From positions 1 to 36,873 of the forward strand of contig JACCWM010000165.1 of the NCBI GenBank assembly GCA_013697635.1: 36,873 nucleotides of DNA, given 5' to 3'. The translations under genes were made by a program, and so were the position numbers. The notes below the pieces were generated by a model. The model did no database searches. It had not been told where the DNA came from and saw nothing but the letters and a program-made list of their open reading frames with translations. Each line of letters begins with the position of its first letter. Position 1 is the first letter of the stretch. Below, piece after piece: positions 16,929 through 24,576 of the stretch. This stretch comes from Lujinxingiaceae bacterium (GTDB lineage: Bacteria; Myxococcota_A; Bradymonadia; Bradymonadales; Bradymonadaceae).

Positions 16929-18065
16929 TCAGGCTTCGGTGGGATCGACTCCGGGCTGCTCCAACGCGCCTACACGCGCGAGCACCGACCGATGTTGTGC
17001 GCTGCCGAGCACCTCGCGCCACTTGGCCGACGGCGTCCACGGGCGTGGCATCGTGCCCAGATAGTCGGCCTTGAGCTTGCGAACGCGCGCGGCGCTCTCG
17101 AAGATGCGCGCGCGATCCTCGGCGTTGTCCTGGGCCAGCTGGCACAGATGCTCAAATGCCCGCTTCCAGCGCGCCTCGGTATGACAAATCAAAAAGATGT
17201 CGACCCCGGCACGCAGCCCGAGCTCGACCATCTGCTCGATCGTGTAGTGCTCGGCCACGGCCTTCATCTCCAGGCAATCGGTGATCACCACGCCCTCAAA
17301 GCCCATCTGGCCGCGCAACAGGGCGCCGATGATCGGCGCGCTCAAGGTCGCCGGCAAAAAGGCATCGAGCACCGGCAAGACGATGTGCGCCGTCATCAGC
17401 ATCGGAAAGCCCGCCGCCACCGCCCGTCGAAACGGATGAAGCTCCACTTGATGCAGGCGTTTTTCGTCCAACATCAGCGTCGGCAAGCCCAGATGGCTGT
17501 CCTCGAGCGTATCGCCGTGACCCGGAAAGTGTTTGCCACACGGGATTACCCCGGACATCAGATGGCCGACCAAAAAGGCGCCGGCTGCCCGCGCGACCTC
17601 CTCCGGATCGCTGGAGAACGCCCGGTCGCCAATCACCGGATTGAGCGGGTTGGTGTCGACGTCGAGCACCGGAGCAAAGTTCAGATTAAAGCCCAGCGCC
17701 CCGATCTCGGTGGCAATCACCTCCGAGACCCGTGCGATCAGATCCTGATCGCGCGTCTGCCCGACGGCTCGCATCGGCCCAACTGGCGTCAACGGCTCTC
17801 TCAGGCGCACCACGCGCCCACCCTCTTGATCGACGGCCACAAAGGGCGTTGCAACCGCTGTGGCCCCCGCCGCATGCAACGCCTCGTTGAGCGAGGCGAC
17901 TTGCTCCGCGTCGCGCACGTTTCGGCGAAACAAGATCACACCGCCGATGCTGCCCTCAGCCAGCGCGACGCGAATCGCCTCGGGCGGCGCTTCGCCATCG
18001 CCCTGAAAGCCCACCAGCAAGAGCTGCCCGACCGCCTCCCTGATCTCCTGCATTTTGCTCTCCAT
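16929..18065 (-). CDS. nagZ: Beta-N-acetylhexosaminidase, glycoside hydrolase family 3 (NagZ-like)
   Basis: A 378-aa GH3 enzyme removing terminal beta-N-acetylglucosamine, as NagZ does from muropeptides in cell-wall recycling. Visible are VDQEGGRVVRL, FNLNFAPVLDVDTNP, the NagZ-specific KHFPGHGDTLEDSHLGLP with its Asp/His dyad, and ITDCLEMKAV, whose Asp is the nucleophile. There is no signal peptide, which suits a cytoplasmic site. The ATG at 18065 shares a base with the dppC stop (TGATG), so it is translationally coupled to the peptide permeases. That supports a role in processing imported murein peptides. An alternative is a broader chitobiase-type hexosaminidase. Confidence 0.9.
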   Translation of the reverse strand: MESKMQEIREAVGQLLLVGFQGDGEAPPEAIRVALAEGSIGGVILFRRNVRDAEQVASLNEALHAAGATAVATPFVAVDQEGGRVVRLREPLTPVGPMRAVGQTRDQDLIARVSEVIATEIGALGFNLNFAPVLDVDTNPLNPVIGDRAFSSDPEEVARAAGAFLVGHLMSGVIPCGKHFPGHGDTLEDSHLGLPTLMLDEKRLHQVELHPFRRAVAAGFPMLMTAHIVLPVLDAFLPATLSAPIIGALLRGQMGFEGVVITDCLEMKAVAEHYTIEQMVELGLRAGVDIFLICHTEARWKRAFEHLCQLAQDNAEDRARIFESAARVRKLKADYLGTMPRPWTPSAKWREVLGSAQHRSVLARVGALEQPGVDPTEA

Positions 18066-18928
18066 CAATGACGCGTCAAAGCCCGCGGATCCAACACATC
18101 GCGCAATCCGTCACCCAGAAAATTGATCCCGAGCACCGTAAACATGATCGCCAGGCCCGGGAAAATCGCCAGGTGCGGCGTCAGCAAGAAGTAGCTCGCG
18201 CCCTGGTCGAGCAGCGCCCCCCAGCTCGGCAAGTCCTGCGGGCCAAGGCCCAGAAAGCTCAGCGTCGCCTCGGCCAAGATCGCGCCAGCCATGCCAAAGG
18301 TCGCCTGCACGATCACCGGCGCCATGATGTTGGGCACGACCTGGCGAAACAAGATCGACCACACGGCGAAGCCCTGCGCGCGCGCCGCCTCGACATAGTC
18401 GCGGTCGCGCTCGCTCAACACCTGCGCGCGCACCAGACGGGCATAGCCCGCCCAACCCGACACCGAAAGCGCGCCGATCACGGCCAGCAGGCTCGGCTCC
18501 TGGGTGATGAATATCAACAAGATCGCGAGCAGGATGCCCGGAAAGGCCATCAAGATCTCGGTCAGGCGCATGAGCACCTCGTCGATCCAGCCGCCAAAAT
18601 AGCCGGAGACCGCGCCAAGCGTCAGCCCAACGCTTGTGCAAATACTCACGGTCGCCAGCCCCACGATCACGGCCACGCGCGCCCCGTAGAGCAGCAAGGT
18701 CAAGATATCGCCGCCGTTCTCGTCCGTGCCCAGCCAGTGGTCGGCCGACGGGCCCTCGAGCTGGCGTGTCATGTCCAGATAATTGAGCTCGTAGGGCGCC
18801 AACCAGGGCGCGAGCAGCGCGATCAGCCCCACCAGCACCACGATCACCGCCCCGAAGATCGCAAGCCCTCCCAGGTGGTTGCTGCGGCGCGTGCCTTTGG
18901 GCAGCAGTCGTCTCAAGATCATGGCCAT
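18065..18928 (-). CDS. dppC: Peptide ABC transporter permease, DppC/OppC type
   Basis: A 287-aa inner-membrane protein with about six membrane segments. The N-terminal segment (~residues 24-46) is followed by the periplasmic loop with DHWLGTDENGGDILTLLLYG, a hallmark of DppC/OppC. The cytoplasmic EAA loop EAARAQGFAVWSILFRQVVP contacts the ATPase. It pairs with DppB to form the channel for di- or oligopeptides. The start overlaps the dppB stop and the stop overlaps the nagZ start, each by one base, showing a tight operon. Binding protein and ATPases are not in this window. Confidence 0.93.
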   Translation of the reverse strand: MAMILRRLLPKGTRRSNHLGGLAIFGAVIVVLVGLIALLAPWLAPYELNYLDMTRQLEGPSADHWLGTDENGGDILTLLLYGARVAVIVGLATVSICTSVGLTLGAVSGYFGGWIDEVLMRLTEILMAFPGILLAILLIFITQEPSLLAVIGALSVSGWAGYARLVRAQVLSERDRDYVEAARAQGFAVWSILFRQVVPNIMAPVIVQATFGMAGAILAEATLSFLGLGPQDLPSWGALLDQGASYFLLTPHLAIFPGLAIMFTVLGINFLGDGLRDVLDPRALTRH

Positions 18929-19857
18929 CAGTCGTAGCGGATGCGCGGATCGACCCAGCCATAGACCAGGTCCGTGATCAGGTTGACGAGCACATAGGTA
19001 AAGGAGATGAAGAGCACACAGCCCTGCACGATCATGTAGTTTCTGGCCTCGATCCCCTCGAGCAGCATCATGCCCACGCCCGGGCGAGCAAAGATCTTCT
19101 CGACGACGATCGCCCCGGTCAAGAGCGCGCCAAACTGCAGGCCGAGGATCGTGACGACCGGAATCAGCGCGTTTCGAAGCGCGTGCTTGCTCACCACCTT
19201 CCAGCGCGGCAGACCCTTGGCCTTGGCCGTGCGAATGTAATCGAGGTTGAGCACCTCGAGCATGCTCGAGCGGGTCATGCGCGTCAGCTTCGCCGCCAAC
19301 CCGCTGCCCAACGTCACCGCCGGCAAGATCAGCGCCGACAAGCCCAGCACCTCACTTCCCGGGTTGGGCAAGGCCTGCAACATCAGGCTGAAGACGATCA
19401 GCAGCATCGGGCCAAGCCAGAAATTGGGGATCGAGATACCCAGCAGCGCGACCACCGCCGAGCCATTGTCCACCCAGGAATAGGGCCGAAGTGAGGCCGC
19501 CACCCCCAGAGGCATCGCCAATAAGAGCGCGATCAACATGCTCGCCAGCGCGAGCTGCACCGTGGCCGGGATATTGGCCACCAGGCGCTCGCGCACGGTC
19601 ACGCCGCGCTCGTCGCACAGATGGCCCAGCGACCCGTCGAGCACGTCCTTCCAAAAGAGGCCGTATTGCACGTAGAGCGGCCGATCCAGGTTAAGGCACT
19701 CGCGAAGCGAGGCCTTGTCCACCTCCAAAGCCTGCTCGCCAAGGATCGACTCCACAGGATCGCCCGGCACCGCGCGCAGGATGAAGAACACCAGCGTCAC
19801 TACCCCGATGATCACGAACACCGACGCAAAGAGCCGCCGCAACAAAAAGGAAAACAT
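18928..19857 (-). CDS. dppB: Peptide ABC transporter permease, DppB/OppB type
   Basis: A 309-aa inner-membrane protein with the OppB/DppB signature N-terminus (FLLRRLFASVFVIIGVVTL, FFILRAVPGDPV), six predicted membrane segments and the EAA-type loop IRTAKAKGLPRWKVVSKHAL. It is the first gene of the minus-strand operon dppB-dppC-nagZ. No strong Shine-Dalgarno is seen just before the ATG at 19857. The divergent region to coaX holds a 12-bp palindrome that could regulate either gene. Substrate specificity (peptide, murein peptide, or nickel as in Nik systems) is not set by sequence; the nagZ link favours murein peptides. Confidence 0.93.
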   Translation of the reverse strand: MFSFLLRRLFASVFVIIGVVTLVFFILRAVPGDPVESILGEQALEVDKASLRECLNLDRPLYVQYGLFWKDVLDGSLGHLCDERGVTVRERLVANIPATVQLALASMLIALLLAMPLGVAASLRPYSWVDNGSAVVALLGISIPNFWLGPMLLIVFSLMLQALPNPGSEVLGLSALILPAVTLGSGLAAKLTRMTRSSMLEVLNLDYIRTAKAKGLPRWKVVSKHALRNALIPVVTILGLQFGALLTGAIVVEKIFARPGVGMMLLEGIEARNYMIVQGCVLFISFTYVLVNLITDLVYGWVDPRIRYD

Positions 19858-19947
19858 AGGCAGTTCGATTGCCTGAAAGGAGAGTGGTTGCCAAACGCCG
19901 ATCGCTCAGCCGCAACGTCGGGAGAAAATAATGCCAAAGATTGCCCC

Positions 19948-19959
19948 ATGTCTAGACAT
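19948..19959. promoter_or_regulatory. Perfect 12-bp palindrome between dppB and coaX (possible operator)
   Basis: ATGTCTAGACAT is self-complementary and lies about 90 nt upstream of dppB and 57 nt upstream of coaX. It is a candidate binding site for a dimeric regulator; no regulator is identified. Confidence 0.35.
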
Positions 19960-20016
19960 ACAACACGTTCTCTGGAAGGTTTGCATTCCTTTGTAGCACT
20001 TTAGCCCCGGACGAAC

Positions 20017-20793
20017 ATGCTTTTGGTCATCGATGTAGGCAACACCAACACCGTACTCGGCGTCTACCACAACGATACGCTCGTCAAGCACTGGCGCTTG
20101 CAAACCCATCACGGGCGCACAAGCGACGAGCATGGCATCTTGCTGCGCCAGCTCTTCGAGATCGCCGGCATCGGCCTGAACGAGCTCAAGCACGCGATCA
20201 TCAGCTGCGTCGTGCCGCCCATGGAGCGCATGATCGTGAGCACGATCCGTGACTACTGTGGGCTGACGCCGGTGGTCGTCGGCGATTCGATCCACGCCCA
20301 GATACCGATCCTGCTCGACAATCCTCGCGAGGTCGGCGCCGATCGCATCGTCAATGCCGTCGCCGCCTGGCACCGCCACCGCTGCAGCCTGGTCGTCGTC
20401 GACTTTGGCACGGCCACCACCTTCGACGCGATCTCCCACGCCGGCGAATACCTCGGCGGCGCGATCTGCCCGGGGATCACCATCTCCAGCGAAGCGCTCT
20501 TTCGCGCAGCCAGCCGGCTGCCGCGCGTCGAGCTCGCCAAGCCCCAGAGCGTCATCGGCCGCACCACCGTTCAAGCGATCCAGGCCGGACTGCTCTTTGG
20601 CTACACCGGACTGGTGCGCGAGATCGTTCACCGCATGAAAGCTGAGCTCACCGGTCCCACACGCGTCGTCGCCACCGGCGGCCTCGCCCGCTACATCGCC
20701 AGCGAGACCGACATCATCGACGAGGTCGACGAGTTTCTCACCCTCGAGGGGCTGCGCCTGATTCACCTCAGCCAAGAAACGACAGTGGCGTAA
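20017..20793 (+). CDS. coaX: Type III pantothenate kinase
   Basis: A 258-aa ASKHA-fold kinase that phosphorylates pantothenate, the first step of CoA synthesis. Motifs are LVIDVGNTNT at the N-terminus (phosphate loop with Asp6), NPREVGADRIVNAVAAW with the catalytic-region Asp, VVVDFGTATTFDAI, GGAICPGI and a C-terminal VVATGGLA. Length is typical. Type III enzymes need a monovalent cation and are not feedback-inhibited by CoA. The gene stands alone here, with no birA fused or adjacent, and its stop lies inside a hairpin. Confidence 0.96.
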   Translation: MLLVIDVGNTNTVLGVYHNDTLVKHWRLQTHHGRTSDEHGILLRQLFEIAGIGLNELKHAIISCVVPPMERMIVSTIRDYCGLTPVVVGDSIHAQIPILLDNPREVGADRIVNAVAAWHRHRCSLVVVDFGTATTFDAISHAGEYLGGAICPGITISSEALFRAASRLPRVELAKPQSVIGRTTVQAIQAGLLFGYTGLVREIVHRMKAELTGPTRVVATGGLARYIASETDIIDEVDEFLTLEGLRLIHLSQETTVA

Positions 20794-20815
20794 GCCCGAT
20801 TCGTGAGCTTACGCC
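20787..20815. terminator. Hairpin overlapping the coaX stop, between convergent genes
   Basis: GGCGTAAGC (20787-20795) and GCTTACGCC (20807-20815) pair perfectly over 9 bp with an 11-nt loop; the coaX stop TAA lies in the left arm. Only a short A/T stretch (ATATCTTGTT) follows. It could serve both convergent genes. Confidence 0.55.
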
Positions 20816-20864
20816 ATATCTTGTTCCAACCTGCCGCCACCATGCCTTACTCGGCTGCAGCGGG

Positions 20865-21344
20865 CTATTCTTGAGCAGCACCTTCTGCGGGCGCTGCTTC
20901 TTCGCCAGCCGCGGGAGCTGCTTCTTCACCTTCGCCGGGTGCTGCTTCCTCACCAACGGGTTGCTCCTCGAGCTTGGGAGCCTCCTCGACTGCAGGCTTC
21001 TCCACCGGAGCCGGCGGCACGTACTCGGGAGGCTTTGCGTTCGCTGCTGCCTCGGCCACCGCGAGCTGCCCGGTCGCTGCGAGCTGAAGCGGCTCGTTGA
21101 ACAGGCCACCCAGCACCAGGGCCGTTACCAGGCCGAACATGCAAAGCGCGGTGGGAAGCTCCTTGCCAGCCTCTTCGAGTTTGAACATGGCAAAGAAAAA
21201 CGTATACGGAGGACACAACAGCACCAAAAGACCCGTGCCCGTACTCACGCGAAAGCCGAACTTGGCCAGCTTGAGCGCGCCGATGACGTAAGCCACAAGG
21301 CCCACTGAGATGAGAAGCAAGATCACTGTGACCAGCAGAAGCAT
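20865..21344 (-). CDS. Small membrane protein with acidic Glu/Ala/Pro repeat tail
   Basis: A 159-aa protein. Residues ~2-23, ~35-55 and ~67-85 are hydrophobic segments, indicating an inner-membrane protein with two or three helices. From ~residue 100 the tail is acidic and repetitive (units like GEEAAPA and EGEEAAP), probably disordered and exposed. No family is recognised. A GGAGG site lies 5 nt before the ATG, and a TTGACA promoter is upstream, so the gene is well supported. It could be a scaffold or envelope protein; no function is assigned. Confidence 0.75.
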   Translation of the reverse strand: MLLLVTVILLLISVGLVAYVIGALKLAKFGFRVSTGTGLLVLLCPPYTFFFAMFKLEEAGKELPTALCMFGLVTALVLGGLFNEPLQLAATGQLAVAEAAANAKPPEYVPPAPVEKPAVEEAPKLEEQPVGEEAAPGEGEEAAPAAGEEAAPAEGAAQE

Positions 21345-21378
21345 GAAACCTCCGTTCTAGACGTATCGACACCACGTC

Positions 21379-21407
21379 AAGGCGGTGCGCGCTCACAAAA
21401 CCGCCTT
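21379..21407 (-). other. Hairpin in the 5' leader of the small membrane protein gene
   Basis: AAGGCGGT (21379-21386) pairs with ACCGCCTT (21400-21407), a perfect 8-bp stem. It lies between the minus-strand -10 box (21410-21415) and the start codon at 21344, so it is near the 5' end of the transcript. Confidence 0.4.
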
Positions 21408-21409
21408 CT

Positions 21410-21439
21410 CGTTTACAGCAGAATTGACCATCATGTCAA
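21410..21439 (-). promoter_or_regulatory. Sigma70-type promoter for the small membrane protein gene
   Basis: On the minus strand TTGACA (21439-21434) and TAAACG (21415-21410) are 18 nt apart, 66 nt upstream of the start at 21344. The -35 box is perfect. Confidence 0.6.
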
Positions 21440-21504
21440 CGTTGCACATGGCTCCTGATCGCCTCTTCGATCGCCTTCATTGAGGAATGAATCACTATTC
21501 AGTC

Positions 21505-21533
21505 TTGTGCGCCGCCGGCCCCGGCGTTATGAT
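21505..21533 (+). promoter_or_regulatory. Sigma70-type promoter for the 616-aa acyl-CoA dehydrogenase
   Basis: TTGTGC (21505-21510), a 17-nt spacer and TATGAT (21528-21533), 55 nt before the start at 21589. Confidence 0.6.
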
Positions 21534-21588
21534 TCGCCCGGTTTGAGCCGTTTGATTTTCCCACCACCAAATCGAGAACGAGGGCATC

Positions 21589-23439
21589 ATGAGCCAATAC
21601 CTGCTGGACAAACGCGACGTCGAATTCACGCTCTTCGAGCATCTCAAGATCGAGGAGCTGCTCAAGCTCGAGCGTTACAGCGAGTTCTCGCGCGAGATCT
21701 TCGAGATGGTCCTCAACGAGGGACACAAGTTCTCCCTCGAGAAGCTCGCGCCCTCCAACGAAGAGGCCGACGCGATCGGCGCGCGCTTTGAAAACGGCCA
21801 GGTCACCGTACCCCAGGCCTACCACACCATTCACAAAGACTTTTGCGAGTCGGGCTGGTTTGCACCCGTGCATAACCCCGAATACGGCGGCCAGGGCTTG
21901 CCCAATGTCATCGGCGTGGCGCTCATCGAGATGTTCGTCGCCGCCAACTCGTCGTACATGTTCATCCCCGGCCTCTCCGTGGCCGCCGCTCACCTCATCG
22001 AGGTCTTTGGCACCGACAGTGACAAGGCCCTCTACGTCGAGCGCATGTACTGCGGCGAGTGGGCCGGCACGATGTGTCTGACCGAGCCGCAGGCCGGCTC
22101 CGCGCTTGGAGATCTGACCACCACTGCTGTTCCCGTCGAGGGCGAGGATTACTATCTCATCAAGGGCAACAAGATCTTCATCTCGGCTGGCGATCAGGAC
22201 ATCACCGACAACGTGATCCACCTCGTCATCGCCCGCGTCCCGGGCGATCCGGCCGGCTCGCGCGGCATCAGCCTGTTCATCGTGCCCAAGCTGCGCGTGG
22301 GAGCCGACGGCACCATCGGCGAATCCAACGACATGCGCGTCACCGGCATCGAAGAGAAGATGGGCATCCACGCCTCGCCGACCTGCTCGCTCTCCTTTGG
22401 CGACGAAGGCCAGTGCCGCGGATACCTCGTCGGCGAGCGCTGCCGCGGCCTTCAGTACATGTTCCAGATGATGAACGAGGCTCGCCTCGTCACCGGCCTG
22501 CAAGGCGTGGCCATTGGCAACGCCGCATTCCAGGCCGCGCTGGCCTACGCTAAAGAGCGCGCCCAGGGCCCCAAGGTCACCGATCGTTCGGCCGACGCCA
22601 AGTCGGTCGCGATCATCGAGCATCCCGACGTGCGCCGAAACCTCATGACCATGAAGGCTTATGGCGAGGCCATTCGGGCCATGCTCTTCAACACGGCCTA
22701 CCTGAGCGATGTCGCGCTCTACGGCAACGACGAGGTCGAGAAGACCAAGTCCCAGGACATGCTCGATCTGCTCACGCCGATCTGCAAGGCCTACGCCACC
22801 GACGTCGGTTTCAAGATGACCGAGCTCGCCATGCAGGTGCACGGTGGCTACGGCTACATCAAGGAGTACGGCATCGAGCAGCAGATGCGCGACGTCAAGA
22901 TCGCCTCGCTCTACGAGGGCACCAACGGCATCCAGGCCCTCGATCTGCTCGGCCGCAAGATGCGCCTCAAGAATGGCGCGCTCTTCATGACCTGGCTACA
23001 AGACACCAACGAGTTTTTGGAGAGTATCAAGGACGACGGCGTGCTTGGCGGCCTGGTCAAAGACGTCGAGGCGGCCAAAAATGCCCTTGGCGAGGCGGCC
23101 TTTAGCTTCGTCTCCACCGGCATGAGCGATCCCGAATACCCGCTGCTCCACGCCACGCCGTTTTTGCGCATGTTCGGCCTGGTCGAATCGGCACGCTTGC
23201 TGCTCGAGCAGGCCAACATCGCCAAGCAGCGCCTCGCCCAGCTCTGGGAAACCCGCGGGGTCGAATCGTCCGACGCCACTGCTCGCGAGCAGCTCGTCCA
23301 AGAAAACGACGCCGCACGCTACTACGAGAACAAGATCCAGACAGCGAAGTTCTTCGTCTACCAGATCCTTCCCGAAGCACGCGCTATCCTCAAGAGCATC
23401 CAGTCCTCCGATCGGAGCGCGCTCGAGGTACGCTTTTGA
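21589..23439 (+). CDS. Large acyl-CoA dehydrogenase (DmdC/AcdA-like, 616 aa)
   Basis: A flavoprotein of the long acyl-CoA dehydrogenase subgroup of about 600 residues, with an N-terminal helical cap, the core fold, and a C-terminal extra helical domain (~residues 470-616). Core motifs are MCLTEPQAGSALGDL, KIFISAGDQDITDN, KMGIHASPTCSLSFG and VHGGYGYIKEYGIEQQMRD. The motif LYEGTNGIQALDLLGRK carries the Glu expected as base. It oxidises an acyl-CoA; relatives include 3-methylmercaptopropionyl-CoA dehydrogenase (DmdC) and fatty acyl-CoA dehydrogenases, and the substrate cannot be fixed from sequence. GAGGG precedes the ATG. The next gene has its own promoter. Confidence 0.93.
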   Translation: MSQYLLDKRDVEFTLFEHLKIEELLKLERYSEFSREIFEMVLNEGHKFSLEKLAPSNEEADAIGARFENGQVTVPQAYHTIHKDFCESGWFAPVHNPEYGGQGLPNVIGVALIEMFVAANSSYMFIPGLSVAAAHLIEVFGTDSDKALYVERMYCGEWAGTMCLTEPQAGSALGDLTTTAVPVEGEDYYLIKGNKIFISAGDQDITDNVIHLVIARVPGDPAGSRGISLFIVPKLRVGADGTIGESNDMRVTGIEEKMGIHASPTCSLSFGDEGQCRGYLVGERCRGLQYMFQMMNEARLVTGLQGVAIGNAAFQAALAYAKERAQGPKVTDRSADAKSVAIIEHPDVRRNLMTMKAYGEAIRAMLFNTAYLSDVALYGNDEVEKTKSQDMLDLLTPICKAYATDVGFKMTELAMQVHGGYGYIKEYGIEQQMRDVKIASLYEGTNGIQALDLLGRKMRLKNGALFMTWLQDTNEFLESIKDDGVLGGLVKDVEAAKNALGEAAFSFVSTGMSDPEYPLLHATPFLRMFGLVESARLLLEQANIAKQRLAQLWETRGVESSDATAREQLVQENDAARYYENKIQTAKFFVYQILPEARAILKSIQSSDRSALEVRF

Positions 23440-23441
23440 GC

Positions 23442-23457
23442 GAGCGAGGCGTCGCTC
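23442..23457 (+). other. Small hairpin just after the acyl-CoA dehydrogenase stop
   Basis: GAGCGA and TCGCTC pair around GGCG, three bases after the stop. There is no T tract, so it may only protect the 3' end. Confidence 0.3.
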
Positions 23458-23490
23458 ATTGAACAATAGTGCGAAATAACGCGTAGACGA

Positions 23491-23519
23491 TTGACACAAA
23501 CCTGTGAGCAACCGACAAT
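23491..23519 (+). promoter_or_regulatory. Sigma70-type promoter for the WYL regulator
   Basis: TTGACA (23491-23496), a 17-nt spacer and GACAAT (23514-23519), 43 nt before the start at 23562. The -35 is perfect. Confidence 0.55.
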
Positions 23520-23561
23520 CCGGGCCACCCATACACGGCTACGCTCATTTTGGAGTTGCTC

Positions 23562-24551
23562 ATGTCTGCCCGCAATACCTTTGCTGCCACGCGCCGCTCG
23601 CACGCGATCCTCAATTGGCTTCAAGACGGTGAGCCAGTAACCATCGAGCGGGTCTGCGACACCTTTGGCATCAAGTACCCGCAGGCCCGCGAAGATCTCA
23701 AACTGCTCGAGGATCTTTACGGGCTGGCCACCCAACGCGACGGACGCACCAAGGTTTGGATCTGGCCCGGCGCGAGCCGCGCCGTGGAGACCGTCGCCAC
23801 AGCGGCCGCGCTCGAGCTTGGCGCCATCGCACTCGACATCTTCAAAGACACGCCTTACGGCGAGGAGATCACCCGCGTAAGCCAGGAGTGTCGTCGTCGC
23901 CTGGAGTCCACCCAAGATCAGCGCCTCGACCGCATCGCCAATGCCCTTCATCTGCGCCGCACATGGCTTCCGGTCAACGCCGAAGCCATGCTCGAGAGCG
24001 TCGAGGACATCCTCGACGCCATTTACCTCGATCAGGCGCTGACCATCAAATACGAGCGCGCCGATGGTGAGCTCGGCAGCTACGCTTTAGATCCCCGACG
24101 CCTGATCTGGTATGGCGGTCGACTCTGGCTGCAGGCGTTCGACCAGCAGCAGATCAAACTCTTCGACCTCGCCGGTATCCAGACAATCAAGCGCATCGCC
24201 AAGCCCGCTCTGGTCGCTGGCAAGGACGGCGCCACCGTTGACCGGCCAGCTCTGCCATTACCGGCCGAATACTTCGCCGACGCCTTTGGAATCTTTGCCC
24301 AAAACTTCGACGCCTGCGCCGTGCATCTGCACGTTGGCGGCAGCTGGGCGACCTATTTGCGCCGCTACCACGTGCACCCGTCCCAGGTTAACGAAGAAAA
24401 AGACGGCAAGCTCCACGTCCACTTCACGCTCGGCCTGTGCCCGGAGTTCAAGTCCTTCCTCATGGGCATGATCCCTGACGTCAAGGTCGTGGCCCCACGC
24501 TCGCTCAAGACCGAGCTGCGCGCCCGCGCCGCCCAAGGCGCCGCGATCTAG
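23562..24551 (+). CDS. WYL-domain transcriptional regulator
   Basis: A 329-aa protein. Residues ~10-65 form a winged helix-turn-helix (RRSHAILNWLQDGEPVTIER, FGIKYPQAREDLKLLEDLYG). Residues ~140-210 form the WYL domain, where TIKYERADGELGSYALDPRR and the IWYGGRLWLQAFD segment carry the conserved Tyr/Arg positions for ligand or nucleic-acid sensing. A WCX-type C-terminal extension (~240-329) follows. Such proteins respond to single-stranded DNA or other small ligands and regulate defence, DNA repair or metabolism. The ATG at 23562 has TTGGAG upstream; a TTG at 23550 is less likely. No defence genes are adjacent, so its targets are unknown. Confidence 0.85.
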   Translation: MSARNTFAATRRSHAILNWLQDGEPVTIERVCDTFGIKYPQAREDLKLLEDLYGLATQRDGRTKVWIWPGASRAVETVATAAALELGAIALDIFKDTPYGEEITRVSQECRRRLESTQDQRLDRIANALHLRRTWLPVNAEAMLESVEDILDAIYLDQALTIKYERADGELGSYALDPRRLIWYGGRLWLQAFDQQQIKLFDLAGIQTIKRIAKPALVAGKDGATVDRPALPLPAEYFADAFGIFAQNFDACAVHLHVGGSWATYLRRYHVHPSQVNEEKDGKLHVHFTLGLCPEFKSFLMGMIPDVKVVAPRSLKTELRARAAQGAAI

Positions 24552-24576
24552 CAACTCAATCTAGCTCTTGAAAAAA

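Noticed and set aside
20017-20793. TPP or other riboswitch upstream of the cofactor genes (coaX, lipA-thiE)
   Set aside because: No THI-box or other conserved riboswitch core is visible in the short leaders.
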